In this document: positions 24,675 to 35,853 of the stretch, piece after piece | How positions within the stretch are numbered: the stretch's first letter is position 1 | How the letters are laid out: the number at the start of each line of letters is the position of its first letter | Assembly (NCBI GenBank): GCA_964594775.1 | Contig: CAZQNO010000021.1 | Span: 1-47,594, forward strand | DNA length: 47,594 bases | DNA from: CAYFVU01 sp964594775 | GTDB lineage: Bacteria > Spirochaetota > Spirochaetia > DSM-16054 > Sediminispirochaetaceae | Direction: 5' to 3' | The notes under the pieces: model-generated | What the model saw: the letters and a program-made list of their open reading frames with translations, nothing else | The model's database searches: none | Told to the model about the DNA's origin: nothing | Program-made: the position numbers and the translations under genes

Positions 24675-25025
24675 TCAATACTCCTGTATGTGTTCCATGC
24701 CGACCCGGAAGAGGGCTTCAACATGCGCATCATCGAGGGAATAGACGGCCATCTTTCCCTCCCGTCGATATCTCACGAGGCGATTGTGCCGCAGCACCTT
24801 GAGCTGATGGGAAACGGCGGTTTGCTGCATGCCGAGCACCGCCGAGAGGTCCTTTACGCACATCGGTTCGGCCTTCAAGGTTGAGAGAATTCTCACCCTC
24901 GTAGGATCGCCGAGGACCCGGAGGAGCTCGGCGAGGGCCTGCACGTCTCGTTCATCGGGAAGCTCTTCGCGCAGCGCTTTGATTTTGGCAACGCTTATGC
25001 GGCAGTTATCTATCTTTTCATCCAT
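24675..25025 (-). CDS. ArsR/SmtB-family metal-sensing repressor
   Basis: Winged-helix repressor of about 116 residues. The recognition region is LGMQQTAVSHQLKVLRHNRLV. The C-terminal helix has Asp-Ala-His, ten residues, His, two residues, Glu (DDAHVEALFRVGMEHIQE), which matches the alpha-5 zinc site of SmtB/CzrA. The CxC of arsenic sensors is not present (MCVKDL). Zn(II) or a similar divalent metal is therefore the likely inducer. I chose ATG 25025 because AAGAGG is seven bases upstream; the ATG at 25031 is too close to it. The permease gene follows after two bases, so this is an autoregulated efflux operon. Confidence 0.88.
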   Translation of the reverse strand: MDEKIDNCRISVAKIKALREELPDERDVQALAELLRVLGDPTRVRILSTLKAEPMCVKDLSAVLGMQQTAVSHQLKVLRHNRLVRYRREGKMAVYSLDDAHVEALFRVGMEHIQEY

Positions 25026-25039
25026 CAACATGCCTCTTG

Positions 25040-25057
25040 TATGAATATCTATTCATA
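25040..25057. promoter_or_regulatory. ArsR/SmtB-type operator
   Basis: A perfect inverted repeat TATGAAT-ATCT-ATTCATA lies 15 bases upstream of the repressor start. It matches the TGAA/TTCA-type palindromes bound by SmtB/CzrA proteins. Confidence 0.75.
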
Positions 25058-25129
25058 TAATACTATATATGTGCCGACCAGTCAAGAGCCTGTCGGCCTG
25101 ACGGTGCAAAACAGGTACCGCTTTCGGTT

Positions 25130-25519
25130 TTACAGCTCTATGCGAAGCAGTCCGTCAATGTGCTTAAAGTGATTATCAAAGCTCAAGAGCCTCGCGCCAT
25201 GTTCCATGCAGCTTGCGGCGATCCACACATCATTTATCGGGATGGGCCGACCCTTTTTCCTGAGCATCTGCTTTATTTCAGCAAACCACTCGGCGGTGCT
25301 CTCGGTAACAGGGATACTAAGTGTCCGTGGTTTTTCGCGGAATCGATGAAGAATCACGTTGTTTTCTCTATATTTTGAGCCCCCGCGGAAGCCGTCGCAG
25401 AGTTCTCCGATAACGATTGAAGACAAGAACACTATCTCGCTTTTAGAAAGAACATCGGCGATACGGGCGTCACCCGACATGAGGGCGGTATACGCGTTCG
25501 TATCGATGAGAATACGCAT
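25130..25519 (-). CDS. vapC: VapC-like PIN-domain toxin
   Basis: PIN-domain ribonuclease of 129 residues. Acidic active-site residues are seen at the expected places: ILIDTNAY (Asp6), VIGELCDGF (Glu), INDVWIAASC (Asp) and LLSFDNHF (Asp). It would cleave RNA, often initiator tRNA or rRNA, when free of antitoxin. The gene starts three bases after the antitoxin stop, as in a type II toxin-antitoxin operon. Confidence 0.9.
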   Translation of the reverse strand: MRILIDTNAYTALMSGDARIADVLSKSEIVFLSSIVIGELCDGFRGGSKYRENNVILHRFREKPRTLSIPVTESTAEWFAEIKQMLRKKGRPIPINDVWIAASCMEHGARLLSFDNHFKHIDGLLRIEL

Positions 25520-25522
25520 ATC

Positions 25523-25774
25523 TCAGTCCCAGTCCTCTTCATCGATCCGCCGATTTTCGATTTGGGACGCATTGAACTCTTCCAGCTCTTCTGCCGCCCA
25601 AATACCGCAGAATTCCCGGTATTCATCGGAGAAGCTGCCGTCTACCGGCAGGCCGAGTGATGCGGCCAACAATTCCTTGACCAGTCGATTCTTGCTGGTT
25701 TTTCGGCGCTTCGCTTCATCGGAAAGCTTTCGATCCAACGCGGCATCTAAATTGTGAATTGTTATTGATCCCAT
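25523..25774 (-). CDS. VapB/FitA-like ribbon-helix-helix antitoxin
   Basis: Antitoxin of 83 residues. The N-terminal SITIHNLDAALDRKLSDEAKRRKTSKNRLVKELL is a ribbon-helix-helix DNA-binding domain of the FitA type. The acidic C-terminus (EELEEFNASQIENRRIDEEDWD) should wrap the PIN toxin and occupy its active site. It precedes vapC in the same operon and probably represses it through the repeats over its start codon. Confidence 0.87.
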   Translation of the reverse strand: MGSITIHNLDAALDRKLSDEAKRRKTSKNRLVKELLAASLGLPVDGSFSDEYREFCGIWAAEELEEFNASQIENRRIDEEDWD

Positions 25775-25814
25775 GGTTCAAACCCTGGTTCAACTATATC
25801 ATATCAATGGTTCA
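25774..25814. promoter_or_regulatory. Three direct TGGTTCA repeats at the vapBC promoter
   Basis: TGGTTCAA at 25774-25781 and 25786-25793, and TGGTTCA at 25808-25814: starts 12 and 22 bases apart. The first overlaps the antitoxin start codon. Likely sites of autoregulation by the ribbon-helix-helix antitoxin. Confidence 0.55.
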
Positions 25815-25858
25815 GAATCAAGCAGTCCACGGAAAGAGTACTCGAGGTGAATCCCGTG

Positions 25859-26353
25859 TCAATGCGCAAGAAAGTGGAGCTGATAGTTGAAAAAGAGGTA
25901 CACCAGGTAGATAGCCAGCAGGACAAACCCCTTTCTTCGGCCGAAACCGTAGCCCATCCGCAGACTGACGAGCATCGTTCCCACGATGAGAAACATGAAG
26001 CCGAAGGAGAAGTAGACCGTCGAAGCCTTTAGGTGCATAGGCTGAATAGCCACCGAAACACCGATAATCCAGAGGATGTTGAGGATGTCGGCGCCGATAA
26101 TGTCTCCCACGGCGATCTCTCCTTGTCCCTTGCGTCCGGCGATGATGCAAGTACTTATTTCCGGCAGAGAGGTGCCGATGGCCACGATCGTCAGACCGAT
26201 GATGACAATTCCCACCAGCATCTTCGGTAAATTGAAATGGGCGGCAATACCGGCGGCGGATTCCACAAATAAATCGGCGGACTTGAAGAGGACGGCAAAG
26301 GCCACCGCCATTATCAGTATGTTGAATGCGACGTTTTCTAACAGAATCGTCAT
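25859..26353 (-). CDS. Half-size Na+/Ca2+ (CaCA) exchanger family protein
   Basis: Membrane protein of 164 residues with five hydrophobic segments. It holds a single alpha-repeat: GLTIVAIGTSLPEISTCIIAG in one helix, followed by GEIAVGDIIGADILNILWIIG. Complete CaCA exchangers are about twice this length and contain two such repeats in inverted topology. The second motif normally reads GNxxGSN; here both Asn are Asp and the Ser is Ala. It may work as a dimer or be a truncated gene. There is no second repeat in frame on either side. The direction is divergent from the cyclase-like gene. Confidence 0.75.
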   Translation of the reverse strand: MTILLENVAFNILIMAVAFAVLFKSADLFVESAAGIAAHFNLPKMLVGIVIIGLTIVAIGTSLPEISTCIIAGRKGQGEIAVGDIIGADILNILWIIGVSVAIQPMHLKASTVYFSFGFMFLIVGTMLVSLRMGYGFGRRKGFVLLAIYLVYLFFNYQLHFLAH

Positions 26354-26439
26354 GTAATTCTCCCGTTCAGGATTATACTAGATTTTCCTCAACTGATCCT
26401 GTCTTGACCTTGCAGGCGATACGTGGAGTAATAGACCCT

Positions 26440-27363
26440 ATGAGGGTACCGGCCAAACTTTTCAATCTCAGTGTAAAGGCACTCACCCAGTCTATGGACA
26501 CGAGCATCATGACCGCCCTTGCCCGCAATTTCATTCCCCACTACGACCTCCACCAGCAGACCGGCATTCCCCAAAGTGTGGCAGTCCCCAACAGGGAAGC
26601 GGCAAAACAGATTCTTACGGATATGATACAAAACGAAAACTTTCTCGATTTCGTCCTCCTTTTGGTCAAAACGGGAGACACGGGACACATGGGTCGAAAG
26701 ATACGGATTCCCTATATGCGGGAAATCATCAATGGAATAATTGACTTAGGCTACCTCTACGATCCGGAAAACGATATGTTTACCGAAAATTCCCAACAGC
26801 AGCGCACCCGCAACTGGGGTGCCCTGCGGAGAGGAGTCGAATATACCATTGCCTTCCTCAGAATCGACATCGTCGGGAATTCGGAACTCGTACGGAAGTA
26901 TCCGAAGAAAAAAATCCACAAGGCCTACGAGGCTCTGAGGGAAATCGTTCAGTCGGCCGTCGACCGGCGGGACGGAAGAATTTGGAGCTGGGACGGCGAC
27001 GGCGGACTGGTAGCCTTCTTTCGCGGACACAAGCATCAACACGCCGTGCTTACGGGTATAGAAATCATCCATGAACTCTTTCTCTACAATACCACGGCGA
27101 ATCCTCTGGAGAAGGATGTGACCGTCCGGATAGCCCTACACAGCGGCCCCTTCGATTACCAGGCGGATGAGGAGGAACTGGCCAACAGCGAAACGATAAA
27201 GCGGGTGCTATCGATAGAACAGAAACTCTGCAAGCCCGGGACACTTACCGCCAGCGAGGTGGTAAAGATGATGCTCGACTCGACGGTGCTGGGGCTGCTC
27301 AGGGAGTTTAAGTCCTCATCGAAGCGCTACTACTCCTACAGCCTCGAGACGGGTAAAAAATGA
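26440..27363 (+). CDS. Class III nucleotidyl-cyclase-like protein
   Basis: About 307 residues from ATG 26440; an upstream in-frame ATG at 26326 would overlap the start of the divergent exchanger. The N-terminal half is helical with no family I recognise. The C-terminal half resembles a class III adenylate/guanylate cyclase domain: LRIDIVGNSELVRKYP supplies the first metal Asp, WSWDGDGGLVAFF the second, and VRIALHSGPF the following strand. The adenine-selecting Lys and the NxxxR transition-state pair are not clearly present, so the product, if any, cannot be stated. A weak TTGACC/AGTAAT promoter (26404-26432) would start transcription at the ATG. The stop overlaps the next start (ATGA). Confidence 0.65.
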   Translation: MRVPAKLFNLSVKALTQSMDTSIMTALARNFIPHYDLHQQTGIPQSVAVPNREAAKQILTDMIQNENFLDFVLLLVKTGDTGHMGRKIRIPYMREIINGIIDLGYLYDPENDMFTENSQQQRTRNWGALRRGVEYTIAFLRIDIVGNSELVRKYPKKKIHKAYEALREIVQSAVDRRDGRIWSWDGDGGLVAFFRGHKHQHAVLTGIEIIHELFLYNTTANPLEKDVTVRIALHSGPFDYQADEEELANSETIKRVLSIEQKLCKPGTLTASEVVKMMLDSTVLGLLREFKSSSKRYYSYSLETGKK

Positions 27364-28358
27364 TAGAGGTCTTGATCTATTCCGACGATCAGGATATCCG
27401 AGACCACTTTCGCGGCGTAAGCCGGTCGAAGAGTTACCATGTATCCTTCCACCCCCGCGCAGAGCTGTTCGCTGCCGGTGCCTGCAACGCCGACGGTATA
27501 GTGATCTACTACGATATCGGCGGCTGCACTCCAGAAAAGGCCCGCGGGGAATGCGTGCGTCTTGGCAAAAGCGGCTGTTCATGGGCAGTAATAGATCCGC
27601 AGGGGATAATCGAAGACCCGGCGGAGCTCTTTTACCTCGGCGCCTGCGATTATCTCCCGCCGAAGCTCCTCTCAGAGGGCGTTCGAGCGGCAAGACTCCA
27701 CCGAGTCATAGAGTATCAGGGCGACGTGAGCCCCCCGGAGCATCTGCGTGACCCCAAAAATGAAGAGCTCCTGCCTAACGGCAGTAAAATCATCCCTTCC
27801 GGTGAAGACTGGAGGAAACTGGAGATGGGAAAGGAGTACAGCTTCTTCTTTCTCTATATTGAGCTGGTCCCCGGAAAAGAGTGGAGGGTAGACGCCGGCA
27901 GCACACACAGAAAAGCACTGCAGGAGAAATTCGAAAAGACAATTCTTCACAAGGTCGCCCCCCAGCAGGGTATCATTTGGATGTGGAGCGAGTGGGGAGG
28001 GGTGGTGCTCTTTCCCTTTACCAAGAACAATTCTCACCCCGTAATCACCGCCACCAGGCTGGCCTTGGGCCGCCCCCTGATCAGTATAGAAGACATGAAG
28101 GTCGATACCCTGATCGATTACCGGCTCGCCCTCCATGTGGGCAATACCGTCTACAACCGCAGGGGAGAAACCGGTACGCTTATCTCCGACGACATCAACT
28201 TCATCTTCCATCTCGGAAAAAAACAAATAGAAAAGAACATTCTTTATCTAACCGGCTCCGCCTTCCCGCAGGTCCCCGAACGTATGCGGCACCTCTTCGA
28301 AGAGGAGGAGCGCTTCGAAGGACGGCGGATCTACCGGATGGTAGAGTTCCATTTCTGA
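27360..28358 (+). CDS. Pseudo-receiver fused to a degenerate cyclase-like domain
   Basis: Protein of 332 residues, translationally coupled to the gene before it. Residues 1-120 have receiver-like topology (IEVLIYSDDQDIRDHFRG, GIVIYYDIGG, a late ACDYLPPKLL), but the Lys position is not standard. The C-terminal part parallels the upstream cyclase-like domain segment by segment: FFFLYIELVPG, then GIIWMWSEWGGVVLFPF, then YRLALHVGNT. The first metal Asp is Glu, and the GDG turn is lost (SEWGG), so catalysis is improbable. It is probably a regulatory partner. No close named family is known to me. A strong stem-loop follows. Confidence 0.6.
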   Translation: MIEVLIYSDDQDIRDHFRGVSRSKSYHVSFHPRAELFAAGACNADGIVIYYDIGGCTPEKARGECVRLGKSGCSWAVIDPQGIIEDPAELFYLGACDYLPPKLLSEGVRAARLHRVIEYQGDVSPPEHLRDPKNEELLPNGSKIIPSGEDWRKLEMGKEYSFFFLYIELVPGKEWRVDAGSTHRKALQEKFEKTILHKVAPQQGIIWMWSEWGGVVLFPFTKNNSHPVITATRLALGRPLISIEDMKVDTLIDYRLALHVGNTVYNRRGETGTLISDDINFIFHLGKKQIEKNILYLTGSAFPQVPERMRHLFEEEERFEGRRIYRMVEFHF

Positions 28359-28361
28359 TGG

Positions 28362-28394
28362 ACCCCCCCCGGCGATCATTTCGCCGGGGGGGGT
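28362..28394 (+). terminator. 13-bp GC-rich stem-loop after the cyclase-like pair
   Basis: A perfect 13-bp stem (arms 28362-28374 and 28382-28394) with eight consecutive C opposite eight G and a 7-base loop. It begins 4 bases after the upstream stop codon. There is no T-run, so it may act as a Rho-assisted terminator or a 3'-end stabiliser. Confidence 0.55.
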
Positions 28395-28472
28395 GGTCTA
28401 AACAACACCATATATGAGATTATTTTCGCTTTTCTTCATAGAAACCCCCCATATATAGTAGCACCCTGAGAA

Positions 28473-28484
28473 CTATCATGATAG
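28473..28484. promoter_or_regulatory. 12-bp perfect palindrome upstream of the purine permease
   Basis: CTATCATGATAG lies 14 bases after a TATAGT box (28454-28459) and about 90 bases before the permease ATG. It is a plausible operator for a dimeric regulator. The region 28395-28573 otherwise shows no gene, and I could not fit a purine riboswitch into it. Confidence 0.3.
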
Positions 28485-28573
28485 AATCCCGGCCATACAG
28501 CCCTCTACATATTTATGCAGATTGCACGCGGAGAAGAGGGCAAAATCTATTTTTATTCAAGGAGTGTGGAGTA

Positions 28574-29869
28574 ATGGATTTCTTGGAGAAGAGGTTCCGC
28601 TTGACGGAACGAAACACGAACGTGAAAACGGAGGCTATCGCCGGTCTTACCACCTTCATGACCATGGCGTATATCCTGGTGGTACAGCCCTACTTCATGG
28701 GAGTAGCCGGCATGGACGTGGGAGCGGTCACCACCCTCACCGCTCTGGTAACAGCGCTTGCAACCCTGGCCATGGCCTTCTACACCAATCTGCCCTATGC
28801 CCTGGCGCCGGCAATGGGCGGAAACGCCTTCTTCGCATTCACCCTCGTGGCCGGGGGTATTGTGAGCTGGGAGACGGCCATGGGAATGGTGTTTATCTCC
28901 GGCGTGATCTTTATTCTTCTGACCGTCTTCGGCCTGCGGCAGGTCATCGTAAAGATGATGCCGAAGAACATCAAGCTGGCCATCGGTGCGGGGGTCGGTC
29001 TCTTTATCACCCAGCTCGGCTTCAAGAGCGGCGGTATCATGCTCATTCAGGACGGCTCGATCAAGATGCAGAGCCTTGCCAATTCCACGACCCTCCTTGC
29101 CGTCATCGGCCTCCTCATCACCATCATATTCATGGCATGGAAGATCAAGGGCGCCCTCCTCTGGGGTATCATCATCACCACCATCATCGGCATCCCGATG
29201 GGCATCACCGAACTGCCGGCCAAGTTCTTCACCTTGCCTCCTTCACTGGCTCCGATAGCCTTCAAGCTCGACATCCTCGGGGCTCTCAAGCTCATCTACT
29301 TCCCCTTTATGTTTACCTTCTTCGTAGGGGACTTTTTCTCCACACTCGGGACCCTGCTCGGTGTCTCCTCAAAGGCGGGCTTCCTCGATGAAAAGGGAAA
29401 TCTCCCGAACATCGGTAAGCCCTTCCTCGTTGACGCCCTTTCAACCGCCGGAGGCGCGCTGTTGGGCTCCACCACCATCACCACCTATATCGAATCGGCC
29501 TCCGGCGTCGAGGAAGGCGGGCGGACCGGTCTTACCGGCATCGTAGTGGCGGTGATGTTTCTGCTCACCCTCTTCATCACCCCGATCGCCGCGATGATAC
29601 CCGGAGCCGCCACCGCGCCTGCCCTCATTTTAATCGGATTGATGATGATATCGGGGATCAAGAACATCGACTTCGACGACTTCTCCGAATCACTGCCGGC
29701 CTTCTCTACCCTGGTCTTCGTAGCATTTACTTCGAGTATTTCCAACGGCATCGCCGCGGGAATCCTCATCTATACCTTTATTAAGGTGGTAACGGGAAAA
29801 TACAAAGAGATCCACATCGGTCTCTACATACTTTGTATCCCTTTGATCTATTATTTTATCGCCATATAA
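28574..29869 (+). CDS. NCS2-family adenine/guanine/hypoxanthine permease
   Basis: Purine:proton symporter of 431 residues (AzgA/AdeQ type). I chose ATG 28574 because GGAGTGTGGAG precedes it and MDFLEKRFRLTERNTNVKTE is the standard N-terminus. Landmarks: AGLTTFMTMAYILVVQP, the substrate-binding ALAPAMGGNAFFAFTLV, GAGVGLFITQLGFK, FFVGDFFSTLGTLLGVS and GALLGSTTITTYIESASGVEEGGRTG. About 14 membrane segments are expected. The gene ends 51 bases before adenine deaminase, so the pair imports adenine and deaminates it. Confidence 0.92.
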   Translation: MDFLEKRFRLTERNTNVKTEAIAGLTTFMTMAYILVVQPYFMGVAGMDVGAVTTLTALVTALATLAMAFYTNLPYALAPAMGGNAFFAFTLVAGGIVSWETAMGMVFISGVIFILLTVFGLRQVIVKMMPKNIKLAIGAGVGLFITQLGFKSGGIMLIQDGSIKMQSLANSTTLLAVIGLLITIIFMAWKIKGALLWGIIITTIIGIPMGITELPAKFFTLPPSLAPIAFKLDILGALKLIYFPFMFTFFVGDFFSTLGTLLGVSSKAGFLDEKGNLPNIGKPFLVDALSTAGGALLGSTTITTYIESASGVEEGGRTGLTGIVVAVMFLLTLFITPIAAMIPGAATAPALILIGLMMISGIKNIDFDDFSESLPAFSTLVFVAFTSSISNGIAAGILIYTFIKVVTGKYKEIHIGLYILCIPLIYYFIAI

Positions 29870-29920
29870 CTTAGACTAGAGGTATACGAAACTAAGGAAA
29901 ACTAAGGACGGTGCCGTCGT

Positions 29921-31685
29921 ATGAGATTGAAGAAGAAGGATCGCACAAGACTGGTGGACGCGGCGATGGGACGGATTCCCCTCGACCTGCTTATCAAGAA
30001 TACGAAGATGGTCAACGTCTTCACCGGTGAGATCTACAATGCCAACATCTGCATTCTCGACGGCTTCGTCGTCCACGTTCAAGCCGACCCCGACGGTCTC
30101 GGGAGGGAGGAGATCCCTCTCGAGACCTCGGAGGTTTTCGACGCGAAGGGACTCTTCGCCATACCGGGACTCATCGACGCCCATGTGCACATCGAAAGCA
30201 CGATGATGACCCCCCGGAACTTCGCCAAAAGCATCATCGTCCACGGCTCCACTACCGTCGTCACCGATCCCCATGAGATCGCCAACGTCTTCGGCATGAA
30301 GGGCGTCGAATACATGATCGAATCGAGTTCCGGTCTGCCGATGCGGCAGCTCATCACGGTCCCTTCCTGCGTACCGGCGGTGCCCGGCATGGAGAATGCC
30401 GGCGCCGAGTTTAACGGGGAGGAGATAATCGAACTTCTCGGGAAGGAGCGGGTAATCGGTCTTGCCGAGGTGATGGACTTCCCCGGAGTAATCACCAACA
30501 GCCCGCGGATGGTGGAAATCGTCGAGGCGGCCTATGAGCGGGAAATGTTCCTGCAGGGACACATCATAGGTATGAGTCCGAACATGCTCTCCGCCTACCG
30601 GAACGCCGGTCCTATGAGCGACCACGAAACCCGTGATCCTCAGGAGGCCCGCGACAAGCTGCGCAGCGGCATGCGGGTCGATGCCCGGCACAGTTCCCTG
30701 TCCCAGAACGTCGCAGACATCGTAAAAAACACCCGGGACTTCTCCTGTCTCGGCAACCTGACCCTCTGCACCGACGACCGCGAACCGAAAGACCTGCTGA
30801 GCCTCGGACACATGAACGACGTGGTGCGGCATGCTATCGCCGCGGGAATGACACCGGTAGAAGCGGTCCGCTCGGCGACCCTCAACACCGCAGCGGAAAT
30901 TTCCGCCGAGGATATCGGCGCCATTGCTCCGGGCTACATAGCCGACATAGTGCTTCTTCCCTCTCTCGAGGAGATGAAACCGCAGACGGTGTTCTACGAA
31001 GGCGAACTCGTCGTCGAAGAAGGCCGCCTGAAAGCCGAGATTTCCAGCGCAGCCTTTCCCATCGAGACGATAAACTCGGTCAAGCTCGATGCGGTGTCGG
31101 AGGAAGACTTCCGGCTGAAAGCGCCGGTAAAGGAAGGAACGGTAACGGTCAATGTCATCTCCTACTTCAGCTACATGTCTCCCGGCACCACCCTCTCCCG
31201 GGAAGAGCTGCCGGTAAAGGACGGCTGCATCGACATCTCGGCGGATGAAGAACTGAAGTTCGCCTGTGTCATGCACCGCCACGGGAAGAACTCCTCGAAG
31301 AGTTACGCGGTGGTGCGCGGTTTCGGCTCTAAGCGCGGCGCGGTCTGCAGCACCGTCTCCCACGACAGTCACAACCTCACGGTGGTCTATGATACGCCGG
31401 AGAACGCCGCGGCGGCGGCCAACGAGATCATCTCCATCGGCGGCGGAATCGCCTGTGCCGACGAAGGGAAGCTGTTCGGCCGGCTTCCCCTGCCCCTTGC
31501 CGGGCTGATGTCTCTCAAATCCTGCGAAGAGCTGGCCGAAGAGAGCGAGGAGATGAAGGGCCGGCTCCGGAAACTGGGTCTATCGCAGGAAAATCCCCTG
31601 CTGCGGATCGCCACCCTGGCCCTTCCCGTTATTCCGGAGCTACGCATGTCGGACCTCGGGATCGTAGACGTAATGAAACAGGAGT

Positions 31686-31711
<26 letters not shown>
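29921..31711 (+). CDS. ade: Adenine deaminase
   Basis: Amidohydrolase of 596 residues, normal for AdeC/Ade. It converts adenine to hypoxanthine and ammonia. The metal site begins with PGLIDAHVHIESTMM, followed by TDPHEIANVFG, GLAEVMDFPGV, GHIIGMSPNMLSAY, and the late acid in LTLCTDDREP. A C-terminal domain with VMHRHGKNSSK and FGSKRGAVCSTVSHDSHNL is specific to adenine deaminases. Together with the upstream NCS2 permease it forms a purine-salvage operon. Its last 26 bases overlap the 3' end of the convergent aconitase gene. Confidence 0.95.
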
Positions 31712-34454
<2,743 letters not shown>

Positions 34455-34575
34455 AACCTATATTAGCATAAGCCGGCCGAAAATGGCACTTAGCTCGGCA
34501 ATGGAAGAGGATGAGAGAAAATACACTGAAGAAGTCTTGAAACTTCCCTTCGGTTCATAGTCTAATAGACAATCT

Positions 34576-35763
34576 ATGGAAGTATCAGCACCCAGTGAAA
34601 ACCATTTTCGAAAAGGGCAAATCGTCATCCTTATGGGCTTGCTCTTTTTCAACTTCATCGGCCGGGGCATTTTCTCCCCGCTGCTGCCGATTTTCGAAGC
34701 ACAGTTCGGGGTGGACCACAGCCGGGCGAGCACAATTTTTCTTATTATATCCCTGAGCATGAGCGTAAGCATGGTCTTCTCGGGCTTTATTTCCCACAAA
34801 CTGCAGCACCGGGGGACGCTGCTTCTCTACGAGTTCATGCTCGGTCTCTCACTCATCATATGCGCTTTCAGTCCGAGCTTCCTCTGGATACAGCTCTCCT
34901 CGGTCCTCCTCGGCATAAGCTGCGGTCTGTATGCCCCTTCCGGGATCGCGTCGGTAACAAACCTTGCCGGCAAGAAACATTGGGGCAAGGCCATGGGCAT
35001 CCATGAGCTGGGGCCGAATCTCGGCCTCATCGCCGCGCCTCTGTTGATCGGATTTGCCGTACCCCGTTTTTCATGGAAAACGGTTATGCTTCTCATAGGA
35101 ATAGCCAACTGGATAAACGGTCTGATGTATGCCGTCAAGGGAAGAGGTGCGGATTTTTACGGCAGCCCGCCGAACCTAAAAAATCTCCGTCTTATCTTCT
35201 CTAATCGTTCATTCTGGGTCCTTGCCTGCTTCCTCATCTTTGCAGCAAGTTCGGCCATCGGTATCTATTCCATTCTTCCCACTTATCTTATATCAGCAAA
35301 GGGTTTCGCCCCGCAGCCGGTAAACACCGTCATCGGCTTATCACGGATCCTCGGTATTCTCTTCATTCTTGGAACCGGTTATCTGGTAGATCGTTTTGGT
35401 GTGAAAATTTTCATTGCCATCACCCTGAGTTTTTCGGCTTTGCTCACTATGTGTCTCGGTCTTTTTGACGGGACTCTTCTTCTTGTTGTGGTATTCTTTC
35501 AGCCCATGATTATTACTTCATTCTTTCCGGTGAGCAGCACCGCCATTTCAACAATTACCCGGCCGGAGACCCGCAACGTGGCCTTTTCCATGATCGTTCC
35601 CTTTGCCTCAGGGATCGGCGCAGGTCTCACCCCCCTGGTTTTAGGAATTCTCGGAGAGTCCGGCCGCTTTTCCCTCGGCTTCATCGGACTCGGCATTCTC
35701 ACCTTGGCGAGCCTTTCTCTCCTTCCCCTCCTTCGAATCGGCAAACTGGCCGAACTCGACTGA
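34576..35763 (+). CDS. Major facilitator superfamily transporter
   Basis: Transporter of 395 residues with about 12 membrane segments. FSGFISHKLQHRGT, GISCGLYAPSGIASVTNLAG, GIHELGPNLGLIAAPLL and YLVDRFGVK correspond one for one to segments of the MFS protein at 16095, so the two are paralogues. The substrate is unknown. It is divergent from acnA, with 121 bases between them. A TTGAAA box (34535-34540) lies in this interval, but a matching -10 is weak. Confidence 0.87.
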   Translation: MEVSAPSENHFRKGQIVILMGLLFFNFIGRGIFSPLLPIFEAQFGVDHSRASTIFLIISLSMSVSMVFSGFISHKLQHRGTLLLYEFMLGLSLIICAFSPSFLWIQLSSVLLGISCGLYAPSGIASVTNLAGKKHWGKAMGIHELGPNLGLIAAPLLIGFAVPRFSWKTVMLLIGIANWINGLMYAVKGRGADFYGSPPNLKNLRLIFSNRSFWVLACFLIFAASSAIGIYSILPTYLISAKGFAPQPVNTVIGLSRILGILFILGTGYLVDRFGVKIFIAITLSFSALLTMCLGLFDGTLLLVVVFFQPMIITSFFPVSSTAISTITRPETRNVAFSMIVPFASGIGAGLTPLVLGILGESGRFSLGFIGLGILTLASLSLLPLLRIGKLAELD

Positions 35764-35815
35764 GTATCAGCCCCGCAGGAACGGAAAAATCACCTATTCT
35801 CCTACCTCATACAGC

Positions 35816-35824
35816 TGGTATAAT
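35816..35824 (+). promoter_or_regulatory. Extended -10 promoter of the pyrimidine phosphorylase gene
   Basis: TGGTATAAT (TGn plus a consensus TATAAT at 35819-35824) lies 30 bases before the ATG. No good -35 box is visible, as is common for extended -10 promoters. AAAGGAGG precedes the start. Confidence 0.6.
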
Positions 35825-35853
35825 CTCCACTATGGGAGAAAGGAGGCCGACAG

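Noticed and set aside
28395..28573. Purine riboswitch in front of the NCS2 permease
   Set aside because: The conserved junction and loop sequences of purine riboswitches could not be located; only a short palindrome is seen.
29876..31372. Long minus-strand open frame (498 codons) opposite adenine deaminase
   Set aside because: The plus strand encodes a full adenine deaminase with all metal motifs. The antisense frame is rich in His, Arg and Val, as expected for a GC-rich shadow, and has no family features.
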